Shown: positions 22,692 to 30,932 of the stretch, in pieces | Numbering within the stretch: the stretch's first letter is position 1 | Layout of the letters: each line of letters opens with the position of its first letter | NCBI GenBank assembly: GCA_003220265.1 | Contig: QHRW01000027.1 | Coordinates: forward strand, 1 to 34,923 | Direction of reading: 5' to 3' | DNA: 34,923 bases | Origin: Candidatus Rokuibacteriota bacterium | GTDB lineage: Bacteria > Methylomirabilota > Methylomirabilia > Rokubacteriales > CSP1-6 | Translations under genes and position numbers: made by a program | The notes under the pieces: model-generated | What the model saw: only the letters and a program-made list of their open reading frames with translations | The model's database searches: none | What the model was told of the DNA's origin: nothing

Positions 22692-23432
22692 ATGAACACC
22701 TGGATGGTGTGGACGATGGCGGCCGGAGCGCTGCTGGCGGTGACGAGTCCTGCGTGGGGGCAGGCCCCCGGTCCCGTCAACCTCGAGCGCGGCGCCGCGA
22801 CGTACGCCAAGCATTGCGCGGTCTGCCACGGCGAGCGCGGGGATGGCCAGGGGCCAGGCTGGCTGGGCCAGATGCCCCGCCCCCAGGTGTTCACGGACCG
22901 GAACTACATGTCGCGCCTCACGGACCAATATCTGTTCGACGTCACCAAGCACGGAAAGCTCGAGGTCGTGAAGCGCGAAGGCAAGGGCATGGTCTACAAG
23001 ACGGTCCCGATGCCGGCCTTCAACGAGGACCTCAGCAACGCCGAGATCAAGGAGCTGGTGTCCTTCCAGCGGACGGTGCGCGGGAGCGGGTTCAAATCCC
23101 CGAAGGCGAAGAAGACCTTCGAGGAGCACTGCATCCCCTGTCATGGATCGATGGGGCGCGGCGATGGGCGGCTGCCGAATCCGCGCCAGCAGGCGCCCGG
23201 AGAGTTCGTCAGCGAGATCCAGCCGGCCCCCGGCGATTACGGGGACGCGGAGTTCATGAACCGGTTCTCCGACGAGTACATGCAGGGCCTGATCCGCAAA
23301 GGGTGGATCGCCAACATGGAGTCGAAGCAGTGGACGACGATGGCCGCCTACAGCAGCACGCTGTCGGATCAGGAGATCTGGCACGTGGTCGGCTACATCC
23401 GTCAGGTGTTCATCAATGGCAAATCTCGCTGA
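22692..23432 (+). CDS. Periplasmic diheme cytochrome c
   Basis: The 246-aa protein has a signal peptide (cleavage near AWG-Q at 23/24) and two heme-binding motifs, CAVCH at 42-46 and CIPCH at 147-151, each starting a cytochrome c-like domain (ATYAKHCAVCHGERGDGQGP and TFEEHCIPCHGSMGRGDGR). It was probably formed by duplication of a monoheme module. It lies after the cupredoxin gene and 24 bp before the chemoreceptor gene. An electron transfer role with the peroxidase and cupredoxin is likely. The SD-like AGGAGG at 22675-22680 ends 11 nt before the ATG at 22692. Confidence 0.88.
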   Translation: MNTWMVWTMAAGALLAVTSPAWGQAPGPVNLERGAATYAKHCAVCHGERGDGQGPGWLGQMPRPQVFTDRNYMSRLTDQYLFDVTKHGKLEVVKREGKGMVYKTVPMPAFNEDLSNAEIKELVSFQRTVRGSGFKSPKAKKTFEEHCIPCHGSMGRGDGRLPNPRQQAPGEFVSEIQPAPGDYGDAEFMNRFSDEYMQGLIRKGWIANMESKQWTTMAAYSSTLSDQEIWHVVGYIRQVFINGKSR

Positions 23433-23456
23433 GACACAGCGCCTGGAGGCGTCGTC

Positions 23457-25661
23457 ATGACGATACGCGCCAAGCTTCTGATCGTGTCGCTCTTCCTCAC
23501 CGTGGCCGTGGTGGGCATGGGGGCCTACGGTGTCTACGGCGTCAACCGGATCACCGCGCTGATGACCCAGACCTACGACCGCGCGATGATGGCCAGCATC
23601 CACGCCGAGCAAGCGCACACCAACTTCATCAAGGTCGACCGCGCCCTGCGCGACGCGCTGGCGTCGAGGAGCGTCGAGGAGTTCGACCGTCACGTCGCCG
23701 CCGCGGACAGCTCCACGGCCGACGTGCTCTCCGATATCGACGTCGTCGCTGAACGCACGTGGGGCAAGGAGAGCGCCCAACTCGTCTGGGACATCAAGAC
23801 CCTGGTGGGCGACAAGCAGACGCGACGAGCGGCCGTGCTCCCGACCCTGCGCCAGCAGCTGGCCGGCGGCAGCGCCCTGCCCATCGTCCGGCCCGAGCCC
23901 ATGACGCCCGCCGCGCCCCAGAGTTCCCGCACCGCCCCCGTGGCGGCGGCGCCAGGATCGTCGAGGGCCGCCAAGCCTCCGGCCGAGGACTCCGGCGTGC
24001 AGATCGTGAAGCGGAAGACGGCCGGCGGCACGATCACCTCGCAGCCTTTGCCCGGCTCTCCGGCGACGGCGCCCGTCGTCGCGGCCCCGCCGTCCAAGAC
24101 GGAAGAGGCGAAGTCGCCGCGGGTCGCCCAGGTCGGCGGCGCTGCCTCGCCGGCCCCCAGCCCCTCTCCCGCCATGCCGCGCGTGGCCCAGGCGGGTGGG
24201 ACCAGCCGCCCGGCGGCGGACGAGCAGCCGACGGCGACGGTCGCCTCCCGGCCGGTGCCCGACGGCGCCACCGTGCTGTTCCTGGGCTCCGAGGAGATCG
24301 AATCCAAGCTGCGCGCGCTCGCCGACCGCTCCGCGGAGGCCGGCTTCGTCTTCCGCGAGTCATCGCGAAAGATCAGCCGGACCATTCTCGGCGTCACCAT
24401 CGGGGCGCTGGTCGCGGCCGTCTTGATGATCACCGCCGTGGTGGTGATGTTCGGCCGCTGGGTCGCCAATCCGCTCCGGCAGGTCATTCACCGTCTCCAC
24501 GACCTCGTCGTGGGCGAAGGGACGCTCGAGGACCGGCTGGCGACCATCCAGGAGCTGCCGGTGCAGTCGGCGGACGAGATCGGCCAGCTCCGGGCGAGCT
24601 TCAATGCCACGGTCGGTCTGCTACGCCATCGCGAGGCCGAGGTGAAGCGCGAGCTCCGGCACGAAGAGCTGCAGGAGAACATCACGAACTTCCTGAACGT
24701 CGCGCACGAGATCGCCCAGGGCGATCTCACGAAGCGCGGGACCGTCACCGCCGACCTCATCGGCAGCGTGGTGGACGCCATCAACGTCATGGTCGGGCAG
24801 ATCGGCGACGTCATCGGCGACGTGCGCAACGCGGCCCTGCGGGTGGCCGTCAGCGCGGACGAGATGATCACCGCCACCGGCGAGACCACGGCCGGCGCCC
24901 AGTCACAGGCGCGCGAGGCGATGGGCGTCAAGAACGCCGTGGAGCGGCTCACCCTCTCGGTCCGCGAGGTCGCCGACAGCGCTGAAGGCTCGGCGCTGGC
25001 CGCCCGGCAGGCCCTGGACGCCGCCCGCAAGGGCGACCAGGCGGTGCACGAGAGCCTGGCCGGCATGGAGCGGATCCGGAACGAAGTGCAGACGATGACC
25101 AAGAAGATCAAGAGCCTCGGCGATCGCTCGCTCGAGATCTCCAACATCGTCAACACGATCGAAGGCATCGCGTCCGAGACTCACCTGCTCGCCCTCAACG
25201 CCTCCATCGAGGCGGCCGGGGCCGGCGAAGCGGGCACCCGCTTCACGATCGTCGCCGAGCAGGTCCGCAAGCTCGCCCAGCGCTGCGCCAAGGCCACCAA
25301 GGACATCGGCGCGCTCATCAAGACCGTCCAGTCCGAGACGCAGGAAGCCATCGTCGTCATGCAGCAGGGCACCAGCGAGGTGGAGGCGGGCTACGGCCTG
25401 ACCGTGCAGGCCGGCGACAGCCTCAAGGAGATCGCCGCCGTGTCTCAGAAGTCGGCGGAGCTGGCGCAGAACATCTCGCTCGCCACCCAGCAGCAGGTGC
25501 AAGGCGTGGACGGTGTGGCGGTCGCGGTGCAGTCGATCTCGGGCATCGCCGTCCAGACCGAGCAAGGGATGCTCCAGACCCGAAAGACGGTCGACGAGCT
25601 GGCCCGGCTGGCCGAAGAGCTCAAGGGCAAGCTCGCCCAGTTCACCGTGGCGGGCGGCTAG
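23457..25661 (+). CDS. Methyl-accepting chemotaxis protein with Pro/Ala-rich periplasmic insert
   Basis: The 734-aa receptor has TM1 at about 7-28, a helical periplasmic region resembling a 4-helix bundle (30-135), then a low-complexity Pro/Ala/Ser-rich stretch (about 138-275) that includes the repeated PRVAQ-V/A-GG at 221-228 and 241-248. A short helical part (275-305), TM2 at 311-332, a HAMP (333-390), a second HAMP-like segment (405-460) and the signalling domain (about 470-734) follow. The hairpin tip reads IASETHLLALNASIEAAGAG, with Gly where EAARAG is usual. There is no CheR-docking pentapeptide at the C-terminus (ends TVAGG). It follows the cytochrome gene by 24 bp, so it may respond to redox state or to a substrate of that chain (inference). 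It converges on the ligase gene with a 20-bp overlap. Confidence 0.88.
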   Translation: MTIRAKLLIVSLFLTVAVVGMGAYGVYGVNRITALMTQTYDRAMMASIHAEQAHTNFIKVDRALRDALASRSVEEFDRHVAAADSSTADVLSDIDVVAERTWGKESAQLVWDIKTLVGDKQTRRAAVLPTLRQQLAGGSALPIVRPEPMTPAAPQSSRTAPVAAAPGSSRAAKPPAEDSGVQIVKRKTAGGTITSQPLPGSPATAPVVAAPPSKTEEAKSPRVAQVGGAASPAPSPSPAMPRVAQAGGTSRPAADEQPTATVASRPVPDGATVLFLGSEEIESKLRALADRSAEAGFVFRESSRKISRTILGVTIGALVAAVLMITAVVVMFGRWVANPLRQVIHRLHDLVVGEGTLEDRLATIQELPVQSADEIGQLRASFNATVGLLRHREAEVKRELRHEELQENITNFLNVAHEIAQGDLTKRGTVTADLIGSVVDAINVMVGQIGDVIGDVRNAALRVAVSADEMITATGETTAGAQSQAREAMGVKNAVERLTLSVREVADSAEGSALAARQALDAARKGDQAVHESLAGMERIRNEVQTMTKKIKSLGDRSLEISNIVNTIEGIASETHLLALNASIEAAGAGEAGTRFTIVAEQVRKLAQRCAKATKDIGALIKTVQSETQEAIVVMQQGTSEVEAGYGLTVQAGDSLKEIAAVSQKSAELAQNISLATQQQVQGVDGVAVAVQSISGIAVQTEQGMLQTRKTVDELARLAEELKGKLAQFTVAGG

Positions 25662-26736
25662 AAAAGACGCGCTCCAGCTCGTAGGCGGGCGTCACTTCGA
25701 GCTGATCGTAGCGGCAGTCCCGGGGGCGCTTGTCGGGACGCCATCGCAGGAACTGCGCAGCATGCCGAAAGCGCGAGCCCTGCATGTGATCGTAGGCGAC
25801 CTCGCACACGCGCTCCGGCCGTAGCGGCTCCCAGCTCAGGTCCTTGTCGCGATTCCACCGGCTCGTCGCGCCGGGCAGCCGCTGGCCCTTCGCGTGCGCG
25901 TCGGCCTCCGCCTCTGCCCAGTCCCGCCACGGATGCTCGTCGAGCGCCCGCTCGCGGAGCGGCGCCAGCTCGGCGACGAGCTGCTTGCGCACCGCCGTCG
26001 TGAACGCGGCGGCCACGCCGACGTGATGCAGCGTGCCCTCGTCGTCGTAGAGGCCGAGCAGGAGCGATCCCACCAGCGTGCCGGGCCCTTTCTTGTGCCA
26101 GCGGAAGCCGGCCACCGCGCAGTCGGCCGTGCGCCGATGCTTCACCTTGATCATCGTGCGCTCGCCGGCACGATAGGGCGCGTCGAGACGCTTGGCCATG
26201 ACTCCGTCGAGCCCGGCGCCCTCGAAGCGCCGAAACCAGTCCTCGGCCAGCGGCCGCTCGCGCGTGGCCGGCGAGAGATGCACGGGTGGCGCCGCCCGCG
26301 CCAGCGCCTGCTCGAGCCGCTCGCGCCGCACGGCCAGCGGCGCCTCCCGCAGGTCCTCGTCGCCGAGCGCGAGCAGGTCCCACGCCACGAACGAGGCCGG
26401 CGACGTTTCGGACAGCAGCTTCACGCGCGAGGCGGCGGGGTGGATGCGCAGGAGCAGCGCCTCGAAGTCGAGCCCGCCGTCGCCGACGATGACGATCTCG
26501 CCATCGACGACGCAGCGCTCCGGCAGCGCGCGGGCCAGGGGGGCGACGAGCTCCGGGAAGTAGCGGTTCATGGGCCGCTCGTCCCGGCTCTGCAGCAGCA
26601 CCTCGTCGCCGTCGCGAAACACCAGCGTCCGGAAGCCGTCCCATTTCGGCTCGAACTGCCATCCCTCGCCGCCGGGCAGGGCGTCCGCGGCGCTGGACAG
26701 CATGGGAGCGAGCGGCGGGGAGAACGGCAAGCGCAT
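25642..26736 (-). CDS. ATP-dependent DNA ligase (LigC/LigD ligase-domain type)
   Basis: The 364-aa enzyme carries the adenylation motif EPKWDGFR with nucleophile Lys31, motif III-like FVAWDLLAL, motif IV DGVMAKRLD, motif V MIKVKHRRTADCAV, and a C-terminal OB domain (LVGSLLLGLYDDEGTLHHVG to CEVAYDHMQGSRFRH). Bacterial ligases of this compact form act in end joining or base repair. It lies 4.6 kb from the LigD-type polymerase gene, on the other strand, rather than fused to it. The ATG at 26736 sits behind a GAGG site. Confidence 0.88.
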   Translation of the reverse strand: MRLPFSPPLAPMLSSAADALPGGEGWQFEPKWDGFRTLVFRDGDEVLLQSRDERPMNRYFPELVAPLARALPERCVVDGEIVIVGDGGLDFEALLLRIHPAASRVKLLSETSPASFVAWDLLALGDEDLREAPLAVRRERLEQALARAAPPVHLSPATRERPLAEDWFRRFEGAGLDGVMAKRLDAPYRAGERTMIKVKHRRTADCAVAGFRWHKKGPGTLVGSLLLGLYDDEGTLHHVGVAAAFTTAVRKQLVAELAPLRERALDEHPWRDWAEAEADAHAKGQRLPGATSRWNRDKDLSWEPLRPERVCEVAYDHMQGSRFRHAAQFLRWRPDKRPRDCRYDQLEVTPAYELERVFSSRPPR

Positions 26737-26929
26737 ACCTCACCGATCACGATAGCCCAAACGCCGCGCGGCGGCACACCCGGGGTATTATGTGCCTCCA
26801 AAAGCATAGTCGCCCTGCGCCCATGGCCACGGGGCTTCGCATCGCGGGCACCACCATTTGACAGGGCGCGAACGCGTCGTCATGATCGGGCGCCTGGGCG
26901 ACTTCGCGACACGAGAGGAACGACGGCTG

Positions 26930-27793
26930 ATGCGATACGAGGCACCCGAGACCGTAGAGAGGGCGTCGGCGCTGCTCGCCGACAGCGCGGGCGAGGCCCG
27001 CATCCTGGCCGGAGGCACCGACCTCCTGGTGCAGATGCGCAGCGACATCGTCGATCCGGCGCTGATCGTCGACATCAAGCGCATCGCCGAGACCCGGTGG
27101 ATCACCGAAGAGCCCGGCGGCGGCTGGCGCATCGGGGCCGCCGTCACCGGCGCCGAGCTCAAGGAGCACGCGCGGCTCAAGCAGGTGTGGCCCGGCGTCG
27201 TCGAGGCCGCGAACCTGATCGGGTCCACGCAGGTGCAGGGACGCGCCACGCTCGGCGGCAATCTCTGCAACGGCTCGCCGGCGGCCGACAGCGTGCCCGC
27301 GCTCATCGCCGCGGGCGCGGTGGCGACGCTGGCCGGTCCGCAAGGCCGGCGCGACCTTCCCGTCGAGGACGTCATGCTCGGCCCGCGCAAGCTCGCCCTC
27401 GGCAAGGGCGAGTTCGTCGTGTCGTTCGGCCTGCCGCCACGGCCGCCGCGCTCGAGCGACGCCTACCTGCGCTTCATCCCGCGCACGGAGATGGACATCG
27501 CCGTCGTCGGCGCCGGCGTGAGCCTCACGGTCGACGCCAGCGGGACGATCACCGAGGCGCGCGTGTCGCTGGGCGCGGTGGCACCGCGCGTGTTGCTGGT
27601 GCGCGAGGCGGCGGCGGCCATCGTCGGCAGCCGCCTGGACCGTGTGGCGCAGGACCGCCTGGAGGCCGCCGCCCGGGCCGCCTGCACGCCGATCGATGAC
27701 AAGCGCGGTACCGTGGAATTCCGCATCCAGATCGCCGGCGTGCTGGCGCGCCGGACGGCCTTGATCGCGCTGGACCGAGCGAGGACCCAGTGA
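26930..27793 (+). CDS. Molybdenum hydroxylase FAD-binding subunit (CoxM-like)
   Basis: The 287-aa subunit has the FAD-contact loops ILAGGTDLLV (25-34) and QVQGRATLGGNLCNGS (101-116), typical of the CoxM/XdhB family, and the C-terminal CO_deh_flav domain from about 180. It passes electrons from the iron-sulfur subunit to an acceptor. The ATG at 26930 gives the usual MRYEAP start; the longer reading from 26858 adds 24 non-family residues. A GAGAGGAA site lies about 9 nt upstream. The stop overlaps the small subunit ATG by one base (TGATG). A TATTAT box at 26787-26792 could serve as its -10. Confidence 0.88.
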   Translation: MRYEAPETVERASALLADSAGEARILAGGTDLLVQMRSDIVDPALIVDIKRIAETRWITEEPGGGWRIGAAVTGAELKEHARLKQVWPGVVEAANLIGSTQVQGRATLGGNLCNGSPAADSVPALIAAGAVATLAGPQGRRDLPVEDVMLGPRKLALGKGEFVVSFGLPPRPPRSSDAYLRFIPRTEMDIAVVGAGVSLTVDASGTITEARVSLGAVAPRVLLVREAAAAIVGSRLDRVAQDRLEAAARAACTPIDDKRGTVEFRIQIAGVLARRTALIALDRARTQ

Positions 27794-28269
27794 TGGCCAA
27801 GCACCACATCGAGACGACGGTGAACGGGGACGCGGTGGAGTTCCTCTGCGAGACGGAGGAGACGCTGCTCGACGTCCTGCGCGACACGCTGCACCTGACC
27901 GGCAGCAAGGAAGGCTGCGCCTCCGGCGACTGCGGCGCCTGCAGCGTGACGCTCGATGGCCGGCTCGTCTGCGCGTGCCTCGTGCTGGGCTGCGAGGTAG
28001 GCGGGCGCCGGATCGAGACGATCGAGGGCATGGCCGAGGGCGAGGCGCTCCATCCGCTGCAGACGAAGTTCCTGGAGCACGCGGCGCTGCAATGCGGGAT
28101 CTGCACGCCCGGCTTCCTGGTGGCCAGCCGGGCCCTGCTCGAGCGCAATCCGAATCCGAGCGAGACGGAGATCCGTTACTGGCTCGCCGGCAACCTCTGC
28201 CGGTGCACCGGGTACGACAAGATCGTGACCGCCGTGAAGGACGCCGCGGTCGTGATGAGAAAGGGTTAG
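27793..28269 (+). CDS. Molybdenum hydroxylase [2Fe-2S] subunit (CoxS-like)
   Basis: The 158-aa subunit holds both clusters of the family: plant-type ligands Cys42, Cys47, Cys50 and Cys62 (GCASGDCGACSV, ACL), and the helical-domain ligands Cys101, Cys104, Cys136 and Cys138 (CGICTPG, LCRCTGY). Length and layout are canonical. An alternative GTG one codon upstream would add a single Met. It is translationally coupled to the FAD subunit and 4 bp upstream of the large subunit. The electron path is Mo site to [2Fe-2S] to FAD. Confidence 0.92.
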   Translation: MAKHHIETTVNGDAVEFLCETEETLLDVLRDTLHLTGSKEGCASGDCGACSVTLDGRLVCACLVLGCEVGGRRIETIEGMAEGEALHPLQTKFLEHAALQCGICTPGFLVASRALLERNPNPSETEIRYWLAGNLCRCTGYDKIVTAVKDAAVVMRKG

Positions 28270-28273
28270 CGCC

Positions 28274-30556
28274 ATGGCCGAGAACGGGACGAACGGGCAC
28301 GGGTACGTCGGCACGCGCACCATCCGGCCGGACGGGGTGGACAAGGTCACCGGGCGCGCCCGCTTCGGCGCCGACTTCAACCTGCCCGGCCAGCTCATCG
28401 GCCGCGTGCTGCGCAGCCCGCACCCCCACGCGCGCATCGTGGCGATCGACACGTCGAAGGCGGAAGCGCTGCCCGGCGTGAAGGCCGTCATCACGCGCGA
28501 CGACTTCGCCGACCAGCCCTCGGAGTTCATCCCGGCCGGCGAGATGATGATGAACTACAAGGACGTCGTGCGGAACGTCCTGGCGCGCGAGAAGGCGCTG
28601 TACGAGGGGCACGCGGTGGCGGCCGTCGCCGCGACGAGCGCGGCGATCGCCCGGCGCGCGCTCAAGCTCATCGACGTGACGTACGAGGTGCTCCCGCATG
28701 TGATCGACGTGGTCGAAGCGATGCGGCCCGGCGCGCCGCTGCTCCACGACGACCTGTTCACGGCGGGCGTCGAGCCCAAGCCCGACAAACCGTCCAACAT
28801 CGCCAAGCGCGTCGAGATCACGCTGGGCGACGTGGATGCCGGCTTCGCCAAGGCCGACGTCATCGTCGAGCGCGAGTTCAAGACCGCGCCGGTCCATCAG
28901 GGCTACATCGAGCCGCACGCGGCGCTGGCCACCGTCTCCGAGGACGGCACGGCCGAGCTGTGGTGCTGCACGCAGGGCCACTACATCGTGCGCGCCCACT
29001 GCGCGCGCCTGCTGGGTCTGGACATCGCCAAGATCCGCGTGACCGCCTCCGAGATCGGCGGCGGCTTCGGCGGCAAGACGGTCGTTTATCTGGAGCCGCT
29101 GGCGCTGGCGCTCTCCCGCAAGGCCAAGCGGCCGGTCAAGATGGTGATGTCGCGCGAGGAGGTCTTCAAGGCCTCCGGCCCGACCTCCGGCGCCACCGTG
29201 CGCGTGAAGATGGGCGCGACGAAGGACGGCAAGTTCGTGGCCGGCTTCGCCGAGCTGAAGTACCAGGCGGGCGCCTTCCAGGGCTCGCCCGTGCAGCCCG
29301 GCGTGATGTGCGCGTACGCGCCGTACGACATGGAGAACGTGAAGGTCATCGGCTACGATGTCGTCTCCAACCGCCCGAAGGTGGCGGCGTACCGCGCGCC
29401 CGGCGCGCCCATCTCCGAGTTCGCCGTCGAGAGCGTGGTCGACGAGATCGCCAAGAAGCTCGGCCTCGACCCGATCGAACTCCGCATGATGAACGCCGCG
29501 CGCGAGGGCACCAAGGCCGCGTACGGGCCGAAGTTCGGGCCGATTGGCCTCGAAGAGACGCTCAACTCCATCAAGAAGACCGAGCACTGGAACACGCCGC
29601 TGCGCAAGTGGCAGGGGCGCGGCGTGGCCTCGGGCTTCTGGTTCAACATCGGCGGCGAGACGTGCGTATCACTCACGGTCAACGAGGACGGGACCGTGTC
29701 GTTGATGGCGGGCACGCCGGACATCGGCGGGCTGCGCGCCTCGCTGGCGGCGGTGGCCGCCGACGAGTTGGGCGTGGAGTACGACAAGGTGCGCCCGATC
29801 ATCGGCGACACCGGCTCGCTCGGCTTCAACTTCCTCACCGGCGGCAGCCGCTCGGCGTTCTCGGGCTCGATGGCGATCGTGGAGGCGGCCAAGCAGATCA
29901 AGGCCGATTGCTGCGCGCGCGCGTGCAAGCTCTGGGACCTCAAGCCCGAGCAGGTCGCGTGGGAGCGCGGCCGGGTTCGGCCGATTGGCGACGCGGCCGA
30001 CAAGGCCAAGCCGATGTCGATCGCCGACTTCGCCAAGGTGGCCGGCAAGACGGGCGGCCCCATCGTCGGCTACGGCCGTCTCAACGCCCAGGGCGCGGGG
30101 CCCAGTCTCGGCACGCACCTCGTCGACCTCGAGGTGGATCCCGAGACCGGCCGCGTGACGATCCTGCGCTACACCGTCGCGCAGGATGCCGGCAAGGCTC
30201 TGCATCCGGCGTACGTCGAGGGCCAGTTCCAGGGCGGCGCGGTGCAAGGGATCGGCTGGGCGCTGAACGAGGAGTACGTCTACGGCGACGACGGCAAGCT
30301 GCAGAACGCCGGCTTCCTCGACTACCGCATGCCGGTGGCCTCCGACGTGCCGATGATCGACGCCATCCTGGTGGAGGTCGCGAACCCGAAGCACCCGTAC
30401 GGCGTGCGCGGCGTCGGCGAGACCCCCATCGTGCCGCCGCTGGGCGCCATCGCCAACGCCATGGAGAACGCGACGGGCATCCGCTTCACCGAGCTCCCGA
30501 TGTCACCGCCCAAGGTGCTCAAGGCGCTGCGGGAGAAAGGCGTCACCGCGAAGTAG
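28274..30556 (+). CDS. Molybdenum hydroxylase catalytic subunit (CoxL/XdhA superfamily)
   Basis: The 760-aa subunit has the N-terminal a/b hammerhead (RARFGADFNLPGQLIGRVLR) and the molybdopterin-binding core: ASEIGGGFGGKT, the active-site loop VAAYRAPGAPISEF (Tyr373-Arg374), GTPDIGG, TGGSRSAFSGSMA and the catalytic Glu716 in RGVGETP. The loop is not AYxCSFR, so this is not a form I CO dehydrogenase, and it also differs from the form II AYRGAGR. An aldehyde, heterocycle or aromatic-CoA oxidoreductase is more likely; the substrate is unknown. Gene order FAD, Fe-S, Mo with 1-4 bp junctions marks one enzyme operon. No coxDEF maturation genes follow in the window. Confidence 0.88.
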   Translation: MAENGTNGHGYVGTRTIRPDGVDKVTGRARFGADFNLPGQLIGRVLRSPHPHARIVAIDTSKAEALPGVKAVITRDDFADQPSEFIPAGEMMMNYKDVVRNVLAREKALYEGHAVAAVAATSAAIARRALKLIDVTYEVLPHVIDVVEAMRPGAPLLHDDLFTAGVEPKPDKPSNIAKRVEITLGDVDAGFAKADVIVEREFKTAPVHQGYIEPHAALATVSEDGTAELWCCTQGHYIVRAHCARLLGLDIAKIRVTASEIGGGFGGKTVVYLEPLALALSRKAKRPVKMVMSREEVFKASGPTSGATVRVKMGATKDGKFVAGFAELKYQAGAFQGSPVQPGVMCAYAPYDMENVKVIGYDVVSNRPKVAAYRAPGAPISEFAVESVVDEIAKKLGLDPIELRMMNAAREGTKAAYGPKFGPIGLEETLNSIKKTEHWNTPLRKWQGRGVASGFWFNIGGETCVSLTVNEDGTVSLMAGTPDIGGLRASLAAVAADELGVEYDKVRPIIGDTGSLGFNFLTGGSRSAFSGSMAIVEAAKQIKADCCARACKLWDLKPEQVAWERGRVRPIGDAADKAKPMSIADFAKVAGKTGGPIVGYGRLNAQGAGPSLGTHLVDLEVDPETGRVTILRYTVAQDAGKALHPAYVEGQFQGGAVQGIGWALNEEYVYGDDGKLQNAGFLDYRMPVASDVPMIDAILVEVANPKHPYGVRGVGETPIVPPLGAIANAMENATGIRFTELPMSPPKVLKALREKGVTAK

Positions 30557-30563
30557 CGCGCGC

Positions 30564-30932
30564 ATGCCGCGCGTCGTGCTCGTCGGAAATCTCGCGCAGC
30601 TCACGGGGGGCGTCGCCGAGTTCCAGCTCTCGGCGACGTCCGTGAAGCAGCTCTTCGATCAGCTCACCGCGCTGCATCCCGCGATCGGACCGCATCTCGA
30701 AGAGGGCGTGGCGGTCGCCATCGACGGCCAGATCTACCAGGAGGCGCTCTTCCAGCCAATCGCCGCCGACAGCGAGGTGTTCCTGCTCCCGCAGATTGCC
30801 GGCGGGTCAGGCGCTCACGCGACCCGCCACGCGTACGCGAGCAGCGCGGCGACCGCCGCGTGCAGCGCGTGCCCCGCGATTCAGAGCGGGCAGGGCTGCC
30901 GCAGATCGACGAGCAGCGCCCACACGAGATAG
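30564..30932 (+). CDS. MoaD/ThiS-like sulfur carrier with read-through C-terminus
   Basis: The first 81 residues form a complete MoaD-like beta-grasp protein: PRVVLVGNLAQLTGGV, VKQLFDQLTALHPAIG, VAVAIDGQIYQEAL, and the end VFLLPQIAGG with Gly80-Gly81. In functional MoaD proteins translation ends here. In this window codon 82 is TCA (30807-30809) and the frame runs on for 41 residues of Ser/Ala/Cys-rich sequence that is simply antisense of the VKOR-like gene. One base change (TGA to TCA) would explain it. Unless the tail is cleaved, the carrier cannot be activated. It lies 7 bp after the Mo-subunit gene and may serve that enzyme's molybdopterin supply. Confidence 0.65.
   Translation: MPRVVLVGNLAQLTGGVAEFQLSATSVKQLFDQLTALHPAIGPHLEEGVAVAIDGQIYQEALFQPIAADSEVFLLPQIAGGSGAHATRHAYASSAATAACSACPAIQSGQGCRRSTSSAHTR

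Noticed and set aside
23900..24280. Repetitive DNA in the chemoreceptor gene, considered as a tandem repeat or CRISPR-like array
   Set aside because: The repetition is at the protein level (Pro/Ala-rich with two PRVAQ copies); there are no regular repeat-spacer units.
26747..29587. Very long minus-strand open frame (946 codons) opposite the molybdenum hydroxylase genes
   Set aside because: It is antisense to three clearly recognisable genes, is Arg/His/Gly rich with no domain, and is expected by chance where GC content is so high.
28274..30556. Form I carbon monoxide dehydrogenase (coxL)
   Set aside because: The diagnostic AYxCSFR loop is absent; the loop reads AYRAPGA.
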